From Protostelium mycophagum (Eukaryota > Evosea > Variosea > Protosteliida > Protosteliaceae): a stretch of DNA of 64,000 nucleotides. The notes under the pieces were generated by a model. It was not told where the DNA came from and ran no database searches. It saw nothing but the letters and a program-made list of their open reading frames with translations. The position numbers were made by a program, and so were the translations under genes. Positions 36,401-48,500 of the stretch are shown here, piece by piece. The stretch's first letter is position 1; every line of letters begins with the position of its first letter. The DNA is taken from the NCBI GenBank assembly GCA_002081555.1, contig MZNV01001586.1, positions 1-64,000 on the forward strand, read 5' to 3'.

Positions 36401-39400
36401 CATCTTTTCTCGCCAATTCTACATCTCTTCTTGGCTCGACCAAGACGTAAACTCTGGCCTGGCCCTCGAGTCTCTACAACTCCGCCGCACTTACTACGTA
36501 CAGAACTGGGCCGTCCCGAAGCACCAAGAAAATGCGCGGGAAAACGCGCCCAGTAGACAGGGCGTGCGAGAGATACTGAGGAGGATGGCCTGTAAGAGGC
36601 CGCTGTTCAGAAACTTTGACAATATGCTGAGACAAATTCTGGCCGCAATGTCGGAGTCACAAGCTGCGATGAGGTCCAAATCCATTAAGGCCCTCACTGC
36701 TATCATAGAGGTGAGGAATTTTCCAAGCCGGATTTTGTGGTGATGTGTACAGGTGGATCCGACGCTCTTAGGCCTCGAGATGGTACAAAAGGCCATGCAG
36801 GCCAGATTTTCAGATCCTTCGATATCTGTGCGAGATTCGATCGTAGATCTTATCGGTAGATTCCTCACCACGAACCCTAAATTCATACCACAGTACTACA
36901 CTATGATTGCTGAGCGCATATTGGTAAGTCGAATTCTCTTGCCGAACGGCTAACAAAAATTTGAATGAAGTATTGAAAAAAATAGGATGTGGGTATATCA
37001 GTCCGCAAGAGAGTGATAAAGATATTATGTGATATTTGCTTGAGAGATCCCACCTCATCCATCGCTTCAGAAATAGCATGCAAACTAGTGGCGAGCATAA
37101 ACGATGAAGACTCCATAAAAGAGGTAAAGACAACTGTTTATTTTTTGAGTATTTTGCGGCCCTGCCGCAATATTGTATTGCTCTACCACAAATATTGTTC
37201 CCTGCGAATGATATCCCACTACAACGATGTAAATTGATCTTTCTAGATTATCACAAAGGCACTTCAAGAATTATGGTTCTCCGAGAAGCGTAATTCAGAT
37301 GTCAGAAATAGAGTGTTACTCATCACTGATGTCATTCAATCTACAACGAATCACGACTGGCTAGTCGACCTCCTGGGAACCGTAAGTACTCCCATGTCAT
37401 TGAGTGTCAAATCTGACATTTTGACAGCTCATGACACGGGAAAAGAATTTCAGAAACACGTGCGAGAAAATGGTCGACGCCCTCATCGAAATTTGCGTCT
37501 CTATAGAAGAGAAAAAGGAAGACAAACTTCACGACGTCTTGAAAACCAGCTTGGTGACATGGTGAGATTCTTTGTGATATCTCAGACGTGACTCTGGTAG
37601 TTTTGCCACATTGAATTTGTTTTGCACTGCCGATCCTTCACTCATCACGAACCACATTGACATTCTACAACCACATCTCAAAGGTAAAAGTACACATAAA
37701 TATTGTTGCTGTGCCATTGTTTGTGGTGCAAGAAGGGGGATTTCTCTTGTCTGTGGCGCAGAGCGCCAGCATTACCCTTTCCATTTACATATTATATGAA
37801 GCACTCATCTACAACGGTCAAAATGATGGGCTTTTTAAAATAACATCACACAAAACCTCGATAATTCCATCAGAATTCATCTCTAAAAAAATCCTCTAGA
37901 ATTCGCTAACACGCACAGACGCGGCGAAAACAAAGGACGAAGCCACTATAATCCATTACGTGGCCACAATGCTTGGACAGGCCGTACCCATAATAGGTGA
38001 TCCAGAAGCTGCCAACGTGGTCCAGATCGTATCTGATCTTAATGATGCGCTATCTACACAGGGCACCATGGTGTGTATTTTTCCCGCCAAAATTCAGATT
38101 TTGAAATTCGAAGGTGATTCAAAGCTGCGCCAAGGCGATTTGCAGCATCGCATCGTCTTCCCAAACCTTTAATAATGTGATGGAGGAGGCCTTTGTCAAA
38201 TTCTACAACTCTGCCTCTTCGCAATTACGCGATCCGCCAAAAGCACAGATGGCCATTGTAGTGAGATCTGTACTGGTCTTGGGGTTACTATGTCGACATT
38301 ATGACTACGACAATCTACAATCTGATGTCATCCAATCTACAACGAAGAATGACGTGAGGATTTTCATAGTGAAATAAAAAATTCTGAAAATTCCCAGAAA
38401 GGCCCAACGGACTCCGCACTCCGAGTTTTCATCGGATTTTCGCGGTGGAACAGCATAGACGTTCGTTCAATCGCTTACCAAGGCCTCGGAAACCTATTCG
38501 TGCGTAACCCCTCACTCATCAGCAAGACCGGTGACGTCATCAACAAGGGGTTTCAATCGAATGAGCCCAAGATCAAAGTGCAGCTTGTCAAATGCTTCTC
38601 GGAATTATTGATGGAAGAAGATAAGAGAGTAAAGACAGTAAGTGAGGGAGGACAGTCCAGCCACGGGTAATTTGTTTGGAAGTTTGAAATTCAAATTTCC
38701 CGCCTTCTGACTTTCCCCAGAGCCCTGGATAACGGCATGGTCCAACCCTTCCTCCCTGAAGTTCTCAAAGTCCTCCACGACCCCACCGCATCCGTGCGTC
38801 AAGCCGCGTTATCTACCGTGACCCTCGTGGTAAGGCACGGCCTGTCAAACCCAACCGACATCATACCGTACACCATCGCGTTAGTTGCCGATAGGTCACA
38901 AGGGACGGCCACAAAAGCGCAACAGCTTCTCCAATTTATGAGTGAAAAACACTCGACTTTTCTGCAATTACGCATTGTAGATGGTCTCAAAGCCTCTTTT
39001 GATTTCCAGAAAAAGAGTTACAATGGAGCATCGGTCCATTCTGGAGGGTGAGTTCTTAACGTGAATTTCAAGTGAATTAACGTGCTGATTTACGGTAAGG
39101 ACGTTGGGCCAGAGTGAACCTTTTATGGCCTCGGTATATGGGTTATTCAAAGCCAAGAGTAAATATGCAGTGTTGCAATCTATTTTGAGAAGTTTCGAGG
39201 ATGTCGACAAGGTATGATGACGTCATATGTTCATGATTGTACAAGTAGTACGTTTATAACCGAATATTGTCTTTGTATGAGAAGATATTCAAAATAAAAA
39301 TGACGTCATCACTGATCTACAACTCAGAATCAATTGGACTTTCTTAGATACACATCTGAGACTCTGGCAACCCTCCCCTACACCACAGAAGACGAGGTGA

Positions 39401-40094
39401 GAAATTTCCCCGAAATTTCATTGTGGCCTATTGTGATGACGTGTACAGGTTTTGTACATCGTGCATCACATCAACAGAGTCATCTCTATCCAATCAACAC
39501 CGGTACAACAATATCTCAAGCCACTTTTCAAAGAATCTTCCACCCCAAAACAAAGTAATTCCCCGCAACCTCGAATTTTCACTGAAATCTTCAGCACCCA
39601 AGTTCCGAGAACAGTGTCACTCTATGTCAAGTTTGACGTTACTATTACTCTTGAAAGCATACCTGAAATCGAGTTACGGCTTGACGGACCAAAAATGCCT
39701 CGCCTTCACGCCGGGGACAAAACCCGAAAAGAACTTCAACAACCCGCCAAACGTGATCCCTTTTGGAGAAATCTCTTCTCCTTTTGCGAGGGTCATTGTA
39801 GATCCATCAGAAGCACAGCTGAAGGGGCAATTCGAACAGGTGAGTTTGTCCATCTACAACACCTTCTACAACGAGACTGATTTGTCCCAGTTCAATTCGC
39901 TGTTGAAAGATGACAGCATTGATTTCAACACGACGGCGAAGGCGGCAACAAAGGGAAGAGGCAGAAAACGGAAAGAACCGACCGAGAAGAAAACAGAGAA
40001 AAAAACAAAGAAAAAACCGGCAAAAAAGAAGAAAAAATCGCAGGAGAGTGACGAGGAGGAGCTCAGTGATGAATTTGATGATGAATTTGAATAA
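33448..40094 (+). CDS. Cohesin loader SCC2/NIPBL with internal PHD finger
   Basis: Large HEAT-repeat protein that loads cohesin onto chromatin. A Gln-rich leader (MDPHYSMYGRPTDAV, then MQQLQYMQQMQAHMQYQQQ) precedes a stretch with FSHYLWLADSSLV and DLQRIHETAAP. From 34156 the helical body is clear: ESTIDFEKKERDE, LHDYMCDRTLTDNVIIHLTN and TALVMQLIQSCTGIEKSED. A PHD finger lies at about 36080-36235 (CICRQGDNGEFMLDC, CHSWFHGRC, WHCHSCK). The hook region follows: VDPTLLGLEMVQKAM, RFSDPSISVRDSIVDLIGRF, VGISVRKRVIKILCDICLRDP and LQIVDGLK-like helices. The tail is Lys-rich and acidic (KKPAKKKKKSQESDEEEL). The join between the leader and 34156 is unresolved, so the start may be 34156. Plant SCC2 also carries a PHD finger. 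Confidence 0.92.
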
Positions 40095-40161
40095 ATAGAT
40101 GTGTAGATGGGCTGGGGTTATGTATGGTTTGGATTGAGAGGAGGTGTCGGCGGAACAGAAC

Positions 40162-40232
40162 GCGTCGATGGTCCAGTGGTAGAATTTCCGCCTGCCACGC
40201 GGGAGACCCGGGTTCGATTCCCGGTCGACGCA
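40162..40232 (+). tRNA. tRNA-Gly (GCC), second identical copy
   Basis: Same 71 bases as the intronic tRNA at 4865-4935, with all stems intact and anticodon GCC. It lies 67 nt past the SCC2 stop codon. The 3' flank CGGTTTTGCCA is shared with the other copy, whose T run is longer, which points to a duplication that included flank. Confidence 0.95.
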
Positions 40233-40253
40233 CGGTTTTGCCAGTTTTTGGAC

Positions 40254-40520
40254 ATGGAAGGAAAGTTATGTCTTTTCAACACGACTTCACAGCGTAACTG
40301 TATCTCCTTGATATCTCTCTTGAAATATGGACATCTTGGGCTGACGATCTGCATTTCAAGGCTTTTTGATCATAAAAGTAGAGAAGACTCTTATTTTGAT
40401 GAATTTTATTGTGAATTTAACAATTGGGCTGGTGGAAGAATCTGGCCACCGTGGTTGCAAACAAAAGAGAAGTTGATTCTGGACATATTGTTCAGAAAAG
40501 TTCTGCGTCTACAGAGATGA
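40254..40520 (+). CDS. Doubtful small open frame after the tRNA
   Basis: An 88-codon frame from ATG 40254 (MEGKLCLFNTTSQRNCISLI) ending LFRKVLRLQR. No family is recognised. It could equally be spacer between the tRNA and the Zn2Cys6 gene. Confidence 0.25.
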   Translation: MEGKLCLFNTTSQRNCISLISLLKYGHLGLTICISRLFDHKSREDSYFDEFYCEFNNWAGGRIWPPWLQTKEKLILDILFRKVLRLQR

Positions 40521-40859
40521 TGACGCTTCTCGGACTGTCCGATGACGCAATCTAAAGAGGTACTGACAAGAACTGCGGCGTCAAGAACTCGTCAATCCTC
40601 TCAAAATTGATTCACGACCGCCAGATGTGTGTCCTGTGTGTCAATCTTGAATGGCACCAATTCCGTGGGGGAAGTGTTGTTACCAACCCAGCTGACGCAG
40701 TCGACACGTGAAGTAACCGTGATTGCGTAATAGTTTTTCCGATGGCAGAGAACCGGACCGGTGCGAAAAGTGTCAGGTTGTTTTCGCAGCGAAATTGTTC
40801 AGTCAAAGACAATCTGCGCGCATTCTGAACCACACCCAAGCCGAAGCACCACAAGAGCC

Positions 40860-41486
40860 ATGTGTAGAAATTCCTCTAGAAAACCCAATCTCCGAAAATC
40901 CACAAAGAGATTGGTCCCCTCCTGTGTGGGATGTCGAGAGCGACACATCTCTTGTGATGAAGGTGCGTGTCACTCCGATCATCCCAATCTAACACTCTCA
41001 GTGAGACCCTGCTACCACTGTATCAGAAGAGAGATAGAGTGCGTCGGCAGAAAAGACAAACGCTACAAGAGCGACAGCCCAAGCACACCCACCATAAAGA
41101 CAGAAGAGGTTGCCACTGTACAGTTCTTCCAAAAAGACCTCGAAGATATGATCTTTCAAGCGGAATCGTCTCAGGAATCCTTGAGCCCAGACCCGTCCCC
41201 ACCATTCGCATTTTCATCGTCGACGGTCTGCTCCGCCACCTACTCCACCATCCCTTCTATTTCGGGGATCCCAACCCTTGGTCCTCCACTGAACCCGGCA
41301 AGAAGCCCAATGTGGAACTTTCCCCACCCTCACGAAGACTTGAGCCCGGAGGATTTTGTAGAGTCTCTCTTGTATTTTTCCAAACCGAACGGTGAGATGC
41401 TTCATCCATGTTGAAACGAGTCTGACAAATTTTTAGAATTCTCCCACTGGGCAGATCACATGCACAATGTTGTGAAGCACGAATGA
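40860..41486 (+). CDS. Zn2Cys6 binuclear-cluster transcription factor
   Basis: The first in-frame ATG is at 40860 (MCRNSSRKPNLRKSTKRLVPS). The cluster is CVGCRERHISC, then DEV, RPCYHCIRREIEC, interrupted by a 39-nt intron at 40963-41001. Removing it gives the exact fungal-type spacing C-x2-C-x6-C-x5-C-x2-C-x6-C. A basic RKDKRYK follows, then a Ser/Pro-rich region (SPDPSPPFAFSSSTV, GIPTLGPPLNPARSP). A second intron leads to the last exon EFSHWADHMHNVVKHE and the stop at 41484-41486. The role is DNA-binding regulation; targets are unknown. The class is abundant in fungi and present in some amoebae, so lineage-specific gain or transfer is possible but not shown. Confidence 0.82.
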
Positions 41487-41830
41487 GAGTGTTGATTAAA
41501 CGGGCGGCTTGACAATTTTATGAGAAGAATACAGAGACTTTATTTGCTCCTTTTGATTTCTTGTGAAACACAATTTTCATTGTTTTTCTCGCCTTTACGA
41601 GACATTTGTTGTGTGAAACATGAAATGTCGAAGAAAAGTCGCGATCTACAAATCACACGGCTGCGCACGCAACCCTGACACGACAACGGAAATTACAAAA
41701 CGGACGCAAGCGAACAGGTACGTCCACAAGGTCTTCCAAATGAACTGACAAAATGTAGGGAAGATCTTCCAGGATTTGGAAACCAGAATTTCTACAAACG
41801 AACGACACTCGACGCAATCACACTTAAGAG

Positions 41831-42184
41831 ATGACCGACGTACTGCTAATGAGAGAACTACAGCCTGAGTTTGAGTGCCAGAAGCATTTTGGCACCGACT
41901 GCTTCAACTTCTTCAATCCGATAGAGATCTCCGGGCAATTCGTGGCGAATGTATGGACAAGGCACCACATCTCAGAGCAACACAGAGGATGGGGAAGCAA
42001 CTTCAGAACGAGCACTCGGTATGCCTTGGACCTCTACGAGCACGGGTCTCCACTCAATCTGAGAGATGGGAGATTCGCCAAGAAGGCTTGGGCAATGAAC
42101 ATGAGAAGAAGTCCACACCAAGAGATCTTCTCCATGAACGAAGTAGAGAGTATATTATTAGACCTGAACCTGTTGTGCGAATAA
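41831..42184 (+). CDS. Single-exon orphan protein of 117 residues
   Basis: The frame opens MTDVLLMRELQPEFECQKHF, contains CFNFFNPIEISGQFVANVW and RFAKKAWAMNMRR, and ends LLLDLNLLCE-like. No domain is recognised. Composition looks coding (aromatic and charged mix) and a canonical ATG follows 340 bp of spacer after the Zn2Cys6 gene. No introns. Function unknown. Confidence 0.55.
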   Translation: MTDVLLMRELQPEFECQKHFGTDCFNFFNPIEISGQFVANVWTRHHISEQHRGWGSNFRTSTRYALDLYEHGSPLNLRDGRFAKKAWAMNMRRSPHQEIFSMNEVESILLDLNLLCE

Positions 42185-42421
42185 AATGTACATAAATTTT
42201 TCGAGAACCTTCGCTGCCATTGGTTGAGAGTACCTTTTTTCGACTGGTTCCTGCGTGTTGTGCAACCTCCAAACGAGAAGGATCAGGGGTGATATCAATG
42301 AATCTCTAATATTAAACAAGGCACTACAGTGGCTTGCCAACGTTGCATCCGTTCGGGAATTTTGTAAAAGTGAGAGCTTAAACAACAAAATGTTGTCAGC
42401 AAGTCGATTCACCGATTGTTC

Positions 42422-42731
42422 TATGTGATGGGATTAGACGTTGTTACCTATGTACAGTCAGAATCAAGCTGATCTGAACTGAGACATAAAAATGCCAAAC
42501 AGAGACAAAATGGTGAACAGTGCCGGAGGGTTTGGGCACGGCAAATTAGCATATTACAGAAACATCCATTTGTCTGTCTCTGTCTGTCTTTATCTTAGCA
42601 CAATGGAAAAATTCACACCATAGGTGATGTCTTGTTGTAGATGTCACTACAACAGCTGAACTCTCTTGGAAATATTCACCAAGTAAGTGTAGTGCCAGAG
42701 GTGCTGTATATTTCAAGGGACCGAGGTGAAC
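42422..42731 (+). pseudogene. Partial degraded copy of the CSC1/OSCA gene
   Basis: A 28-bp stretch (42422-42449) is identical to coding sequence at 18809-18836, and 42599-42731 is about 80-85% identical by eye to 19182-19310. That second block covers an exon end, a whole intron and the next exon start, so it arose by DNA duplication rather than via mRNA. About 200 bp between the two blocks in the parent are missing or diverged. No reading frame survives. The intron hairpin is retained with matching changes in both arms. Confidence 0.88.
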
Positions 42732-42747
42732 AGTGTGACAAGAGGGT

Positions 42748-42858
42748 TCGGGCACCACCGAAAGCGCCACAGAAAAACCGGAGAACCAAATTTCATGCCG
42801 GATAAATGAAAAACTTCGAATTTTCATTAGTGGAGTTTTCCGGAGAAAATAATCTAAT
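42748..42858 (-). repeat. Dispersed ~110-bp repeat, copy 1
   Basis: Reads in reverse complement ATTAGATTATTTTCTCCGG... to ...CTTTCGGTGGTGCCCGA. It is nearly identical to 55036-55146 and about 85% identical to 62353-62454. It abuts the CSC1 pseudogene fragment. A short direct repeat (GGTGAACAGTG...GGGCAC) occurs at 42512-42539 and 42725-42754, flanking the pseudogene block. Confidence 0.9.
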
Positions 42859-43080
42859 CAGGAGCAGCACAAATGAGTTTGAAGGCATCACGCTTTCTTT
42901 ATCCTCTGAATTTCATTTCAGCCTTAAGCCAGAAGTGCTGATTGCTGACACAGTTTTGGTCGAAGTCAACCGATGTACAACACTTCCGTGTTGGCAGTGG
43001 CCCATTGCAACTACAGCCAATTCATGTTTTTTCTGCTCATCTTCTTTGGGACAGCTTCAGTCTGAGGTTCACGCAATTTA

Positions 43081-43383
43081 GTGAATTCACAGACAACAAC
43101 TTGTGTCACTCTAAGACACAGCCAGCTGTTCCTGAGGTTCTCCAAATTGTTTGGTGAATCAACACAACATAAAACGCCGCAAGGCATCATCTCTGTTGTG
43201 TTGATTTGTGGAGACCATCAGATCTTGGGGCCCAAGGAGATTCTCATAAACCCTTCACATAATCAAGACGAGGCATGCCAATTCAAACCATATCTCTCCA
43301 CCTTCTTAAAGACACACTCCTTACCCCAAGCAAACAAAGAAGAAGAAGCCACTGAAGTCTTTGAGCGATTGAGAAATTCCTGA
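43081..43383 (+). CDS. Doubtful open frame, unrecognised
   Basis: A 100-codon frame beginning MNSQTTTCVTLRHSQ, with GIISVVLICGDHQILGPKEI and a polar end EEEATEVFERLRNS. No family is recognised and the upstream sequence is repeat-derived. It could be a young or decayed gene. Confidence 0.3.
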   Translation: MNSQTTTCVTLRHSQLFLRFSKLFGESTQHKTPQGIISVVLICGDHQILGPKEILINPSHNQDEACQFKPYLSTFLKTHSLPQANKEEEATEVFERLRNS

Positions 43384-43581
43384 GATCGGGCTTTTATTTC
43401 CGCAACAATTCATTTCATTCCGTCTCCAAAGAAGAACAAGCCCCCCACAAATTTTCTGCCAAGTCCACATCTACAACGTTAGTTCTCAATTTTCCGAGAG
43501 TAAAATGATCATTGATCACACAACACCTACACCAAGCTGACTCTCGAGAAGGTGGAAGAGGCTCAAACAATTACACACACA

Positions 43582-44388
43582 ATGTCACAGAAGCGAAGAT
43601 ATGAAGAGATCACTATTACTGATGATGAACTACCAGAAGAGCTCTGGTCCGTCATCTTTCAACACATAGAGATAGCACTTCTACTCCCCGCCTCAATGGT
43701 CTCGAAAGATTGGAGAAGAAGAGTCACAGAAAGAAGGAAGAAAATCCTACCAATTAGCAGCGATAAGAAGTCCAATTACCTTCTAGAATTTTTAGAGACA
43801 GCCGCTCGCCAAGGATCCATCACACTCCTAAATTGGGGATTTCCAATGATCAAACGAACACCGATAACAGAGATTGGCCAGGCCATCTGCGTAGGAGCTG
43901 CAAAGGGAGGACACATCCAAGTCCTTAAATGGTGGAAGGCCACAGGAAAGAGATCATGGTGCGCGTGGGATATGGAGTTGTACAACCAAGCCGCCTTTCA
44001 CGGGCACCTCCAGTTCATTAAATTCATGAAATCAGGAGGCTGCCCGACGGCCAACACAAACATTCCACACAACGCTGCCTATGGAGGCCACGTAGAGATC
44101 ATACAATGGGCAGAACAAAACGGACTGCATTTCACTGGAGAGACATTCAGAAGTGCTGCAGCCGGAGGCCACATCGAGATCCTTGGCTGGCTAAGAGACA
44201 AAGGCTGCCCCCAGGACGCAGAGGCGTCTGTATACGCCGCTTATTGGGGAAATCTTTCGGTGATCGAATGGTTGATCCAGAACGGCTGTCCGATGGACAC
44301 AGGAAGAACGGCTACCGCGGCTGAGCAACACCCACACGTGCACAAATTTATAAGTGAGTGTACTCAGACGATGCAGCTCGCTCTATGA
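43582..44388 (+). CDS. F-box-like plus ankyrin-repeat protein
   Basis: Single exon, 268 residues from ATG 43582 (MSQKRRYEEITITDDELPEE). An F-box-like segment LPEELWSVIFQHIEI...SKDWRRRV lies at residues 16-51. Degenerate ankyrin repeats of the AAxxGHxxVLxWxxxxGCP type follow: AICVGAAKGGHIQVLKWW, YNQAAFHGHLQFIKFMKSGG, NAAYGGHVEIIQW, SAAAGGHIEILGWLRDKGCP and YAAYWGNLSVIEWLIQNGCP. It is likely a substrate adaptor for an SCF-type ubiquitin ligase (inference). This ankyrin style expands in amoebae, oomycetes and large amoeba-infecting viruses; nothing else here looks viral, so I treat it as a host gene. Confidence 0.85.
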   Translation: MSQKRRYEEITITDDELPEELWSVIFQHIEIALLLPASMVSKDWRRRVTERRKKILPISSDKKSNYLLEFLETAARQGSITLLNWGFPMIKRTPITEIGQAICVGAAKGGHIQVLKWWKATGKRSWCAWDMELYNQAAFHGHLQFIKFMKSGGCPTANTNIPHNAAYGGHVEIIQWAEQNGLHFTGETFRSAAAGGHIEILGWLRDKGCPQDAEASVYAAYWGNLSVIEWLIQNGCPMDTGRTATAAEQHPHVHKFISECTQTMQLAL

Positions 44389-44615
44389 CGATAAAGAGGC
44401 AATTTTGAATATTCTTTCTTGATGTACACATTTTCAATCGTTTTTCACATCGTCTTTCGTCCTTTTGTTCATCAGCACGAATTATTTTTCATGACTGCAC
44501 CTGCACGGCTATAGAAGCCAAACAAAATATCTTGACAATGTGCGCGCAATCGTGAACTGTAAAAAGGTGATTTGAACTAATGTACATGTTTTTTGTTTTT
44601 GTTGCAAGATCTGCA

Positions 44616-45255
44616 TTAGTTTATTCCAAGCATCTCAACCTCGAAAACGAGGGTAGCTCCTCCGGGGATCTTCGGGGGTGAACCTCTGGCTCCATAACCG
44701 AGTGAGGCGGGGATCTGTAACAGTTTAGATGTTTGTCTATGGACGTGTCTCATCCTACCGTGAGTCTTCTCTTTTCCCTAAAACACGATCAGATATGCAA
44801 TGTAAATGATTCCGTGTCGGTATTAAACATTTTGTGTCCATAGTGATTATGAATGTACGCACCCAATGCACATGTTGACAAGACCTTGGTCCCAGCCTTT
44901 GATCACATTTCCAGCACCGAGCTTGAATTGGAATGGGTCTCCACGATCCAAGCTAGAGTCGAACTTAGATCCATCAGACTTCAAAGTTCCCTAAGTATGA
45001 TCAGAACTGGCTGCATTAAGTTATACTCACAGTGTAATGAACAGAAATTTGATCACCGAGTTTGCTCTTCTGCTTGCAGTCTTCTGCACGCTTCTATAAC
45101 GAGGTGAGATGGGAGCCTATAATGTGAGGAGAATCACCCACCAGAATACCAATTCTAAGTTTCTCATCGGCGGCTTTCTTAGGTGCCTCGGTTTCATCTG
45201 CAAAGCAGACGGACACAAGTACTAAACATATGGCGAGTGTGGCGAATCCCTTCAT
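44616..45255 (-). CDS. Secreted/ER FKBP-type peptidyl-prolyl isomerase (FKBP2-like)
   Basis: Starts [20 protein letters not shown], a clear signal peptide. Mature part: [84 protein letters not shown] and [15 protein letters not shown]. All FK506-binding-pocket residues of the usual motif (Y in VHYT, F and D in KFDSS, VIKGW) are visible. It catalyses proline isomerisation during folding in the secretory path. No H/KDEL-type retention tail is present. Four exons, with introns at about 44715-44845, 44990-45030 and 45095-45140. Confidence 0.92.
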
Positions 45256-45545
45256 GATTCAAAATAATGCTTTTATACGTGTCAATTTTTTCAGCAGGCG
45301 CTCTACACCCCGGCGCGAGATACTCTCCATGTCATGTTCATCTTTATAATCACCACGAACTATTTTGTATTCCAGTTGTCTATATAAAACAATGACTTTG
45401 TCTGTCTCCTCCAAAGGGTGAAACGGTGTGTTGGTGTTGATGAAAAGATTCTTTCACGAGAATTCCCGCCGACACTCTTTTCTTGTTATTTTTTGGCCCG
45501 CAGCATATACGAGGATCACCGTGTAGTTGATTGGCCGAGGCAGCC

Positions 45546-48500
45546 ATGAAGAGAGTTAGACACAGATCATCGCAGGGTGCCTCAGAAGGAGATCCCGTCA
45601 AGATACAAATGCAAACCAAAAATGGATCGGATTCGGCCACTTCTTCAACAGGCAGTTTGGGTTCACCTCCTTTGGATGGTGAAATTGAGGACTCTCTTGC
45701 TCGTGATCTCCACAAGCTCTTACTTTCTGATGTGAAGGTGATCACATCGTCCGACGGCCGGCCACATATCAGCAAGACCGTCCATGACAATCTATCCTCC
45801 AAAAAATTATTTGCCAAGGTATCACCCATAGCCGACAATGTGCAAAGCGAGAAGAGAGTATATGAAGACAAGAAGTTATGGCTCAGCTCCTCTGAATTAG
45901 ATGTTGATTGGGACAATGGAGCCATTGGTATGTCTGAATCATCAATCATCTTCATCCATCATCTTCATTAGGAGAGGGCTCTTTTGGGATGGTGTATAGA
46001 GGACATTGTAGAGGATCGCAAGTGGTCGTGAAGAAATTAAAAGTTAAGGATAGAATGGAGGAGTTTGAAAATGAAGTGGCAACCATGGTGTAAGTCTTGA
46101 CTCTTTATGCACTTTTATCCCCATCATCTATTAATCGATTCTGCGGGAAGTGTACATCTGATAGTCATTTAGAAACTGTAGAAATAGAAATGTTGTTCTT
46201 TTTATGGGAGTTTGCATGGAGCCAGATAATCAATTGATAGGTGATCACTCTCATCCTCATATCAAACATCCTTCTCGAAATCACCATCAGATTATTCAAT
46301 CCTATCAACATTAAAACGATCTGCAAGAGATTTATCTTTGATTGAAAGTCATGGATTGATTCGATCGACGATTAACATGATCCAGTGATGGAATACATGC
46401 CAAAAGGTAGTCTTTCGAGTCTAATGGAAAAGACAAAGAAAAATCCCAAAGAGTATCCACCACGTGAGGACCTGATTTTTCTTCAGAATATTTCCTCCTA
46501 CAACCAAATATCCCATCTACAATCAGTTTTTTTCATTCTACAACCAGACACTTATTCTTTCAGCTTCTTTTGAGGAGAGGATACAGATGATAGAGGATAC
46601 TGCCAAAGGCATGAATTGGCTACACGGCTCGAGCATTTTACATCTTGATTTGAAGTTGGACAACCTTCTCATGGACAAGGACGGCAATGTCAAAGTCGCA
46701 GGTAATTTTCCCGCCAAAATTCCTCGAACTTTTCAGAAAAAGTCCACTTTTTCTTCGAAATTCATTTCCCAGAAAACTACGAATGCATAATGAAATTTCG
46801 CGTAGATTTCGGTCTGTCCAGAGTTAAGACAAGCCAAGTGTTAGTTGGGGAGCTTGGAACTCCACACTATAGAGCACCAGAGGTATGTCTAAAAATGGGC
46901 TTTGACGAGCGTGCCGATGTGTATTCATTCGCTATCGTGGCCTACGAACTCGCCTTCTGGCAGTCCGCTTGGTCCGAATTTTCGGGACGTTTCGGTGAGT
47001 TTTCCGGGAGATTTCGGTCGTTGTAGATTGAGATCGTATAGCCCCGATGCAAGTTATTTATGCTGTCACGCAACAAAATAAACGGCCGAAAATAGAAGAA
47101 GGATGTCCTAAAGCGCTGAAAGCGCTGCTTGAGCATTGCTGGGCTACAAACCCTGCAGATCGGCCACCTTTTTCCAGCATCATCAACAGTAAGGTGAGTC
47201 ACGTGACCGGAAATTTCAAGGAAATCTCGTGGAGTATCAGAAATTTACGAGAAAAGGTGTTGGATTATTCGTCGGTGGAATATTTTATCAGCCCGGAGAG
47301 AAACAATTTGGGCTGGCTCATGTGGACACATAAATTCTTAGACCAAGTAAGTTCTCTCGATCTACAACGCGATACAATGTCGACGTTCACCTGTCGACGA
47401 TTATATTCTACTACATGTAACGATGATTTTGGTATTGCAATATTTAATAAAATATCCGTCGACAAGCTTGTCGTTTGTCGACAGACTACAACAGCTGGGG
47501 ACTGATGTGTACAGCGGTGGGTGCGCACGGGAGAGTTTATTTCAGAGCTTCTTCACACTGTACAAATGTCAGAAGACGACCCAGAGGTAAACTTTGCAAG
47601 TTTTTGCCGCAATTGTAGACGAACCTAAAATCTCAACAAAAAAATCTATTTATACTTTTGAATAATTGTGTTTTTTCTTATCATAATAAATCTTTATGCT
47701 TTTTTTGCGGTAAAGTCAAGCCACTACATGCTTACAAGTGTTGTGTGTTGCGGCTTTGCCGCCAAAAATCACCAAAACATAAATATATTCGAAAAACACA
47801 TGTAGAATTATTCACAATAAGCCACATTGCAAGCGTTCCTGCACTCTATAAATGCAAGCACTGAGGAGCTCTTCACGATTGTTCACATTTTTTTGGAAAT
47901 ACTTCAATGACATCGTTGTAGATCAAATATGGTCTTTTGGGCCTGAAAGAACTCGTCAAAGAAGAGATAAAACCAGATCACGTCTCACTACAACGCTTCG
48001 GGACACTTCTAGAGGCCTTCGGGCCGCTACAGGAGGGTCCTTCGTTTTTCAAAACGCTGGAGAAATGTATAGCTATGGGGTACGTCTTTATGCATTTTCC
48101 TTAGACTGCTCGATGGTGTCTTTAGTTGCTGAAATGCCGCCATAATCACCGCAACATCTTATAGAGGAAGATTCTGTGCTTCTCACAGCTAAAATAGTAA
48201 CTTCTGCTGATCACGGGCATATTGCGGCTTTGCCGCGGAGTCACAGTCGACCGAATCAAAATGACGTCTTTTATGCCTACATTTTTTCTACACGAGACTG
48301 AGATTTTCACAGAGGGTTCCAAGGTTTTATCGACAATAATGTGTCGACATCCAACATACTACGGAGGGAGTCTGGGGCTTATTTAATACGATTTAGCACT
48401 ACTCCAGGATATTTTGCCATATCTGTTGTCAACAAGGTCAGTCCTCTTCTTAAGTTGTGTTGATGTAAATTCTCAGCATGAGATGCACAAAATCTCATTT

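Noticed and set aside
40107-40253. Open frame after SCC2 that runs through the tRNA
   Set aside because: It is the tRNA sequence in translation; only the part after 40254 was kept, at low confidence.
43582-44388. Possible viral origin of the ankyrin/F-box gene
   Set aside because: The repeat style also occurs in large amoeba viruses, but it is common in amoeba genomes, is whole, and no other virus-like gene lies nearby.
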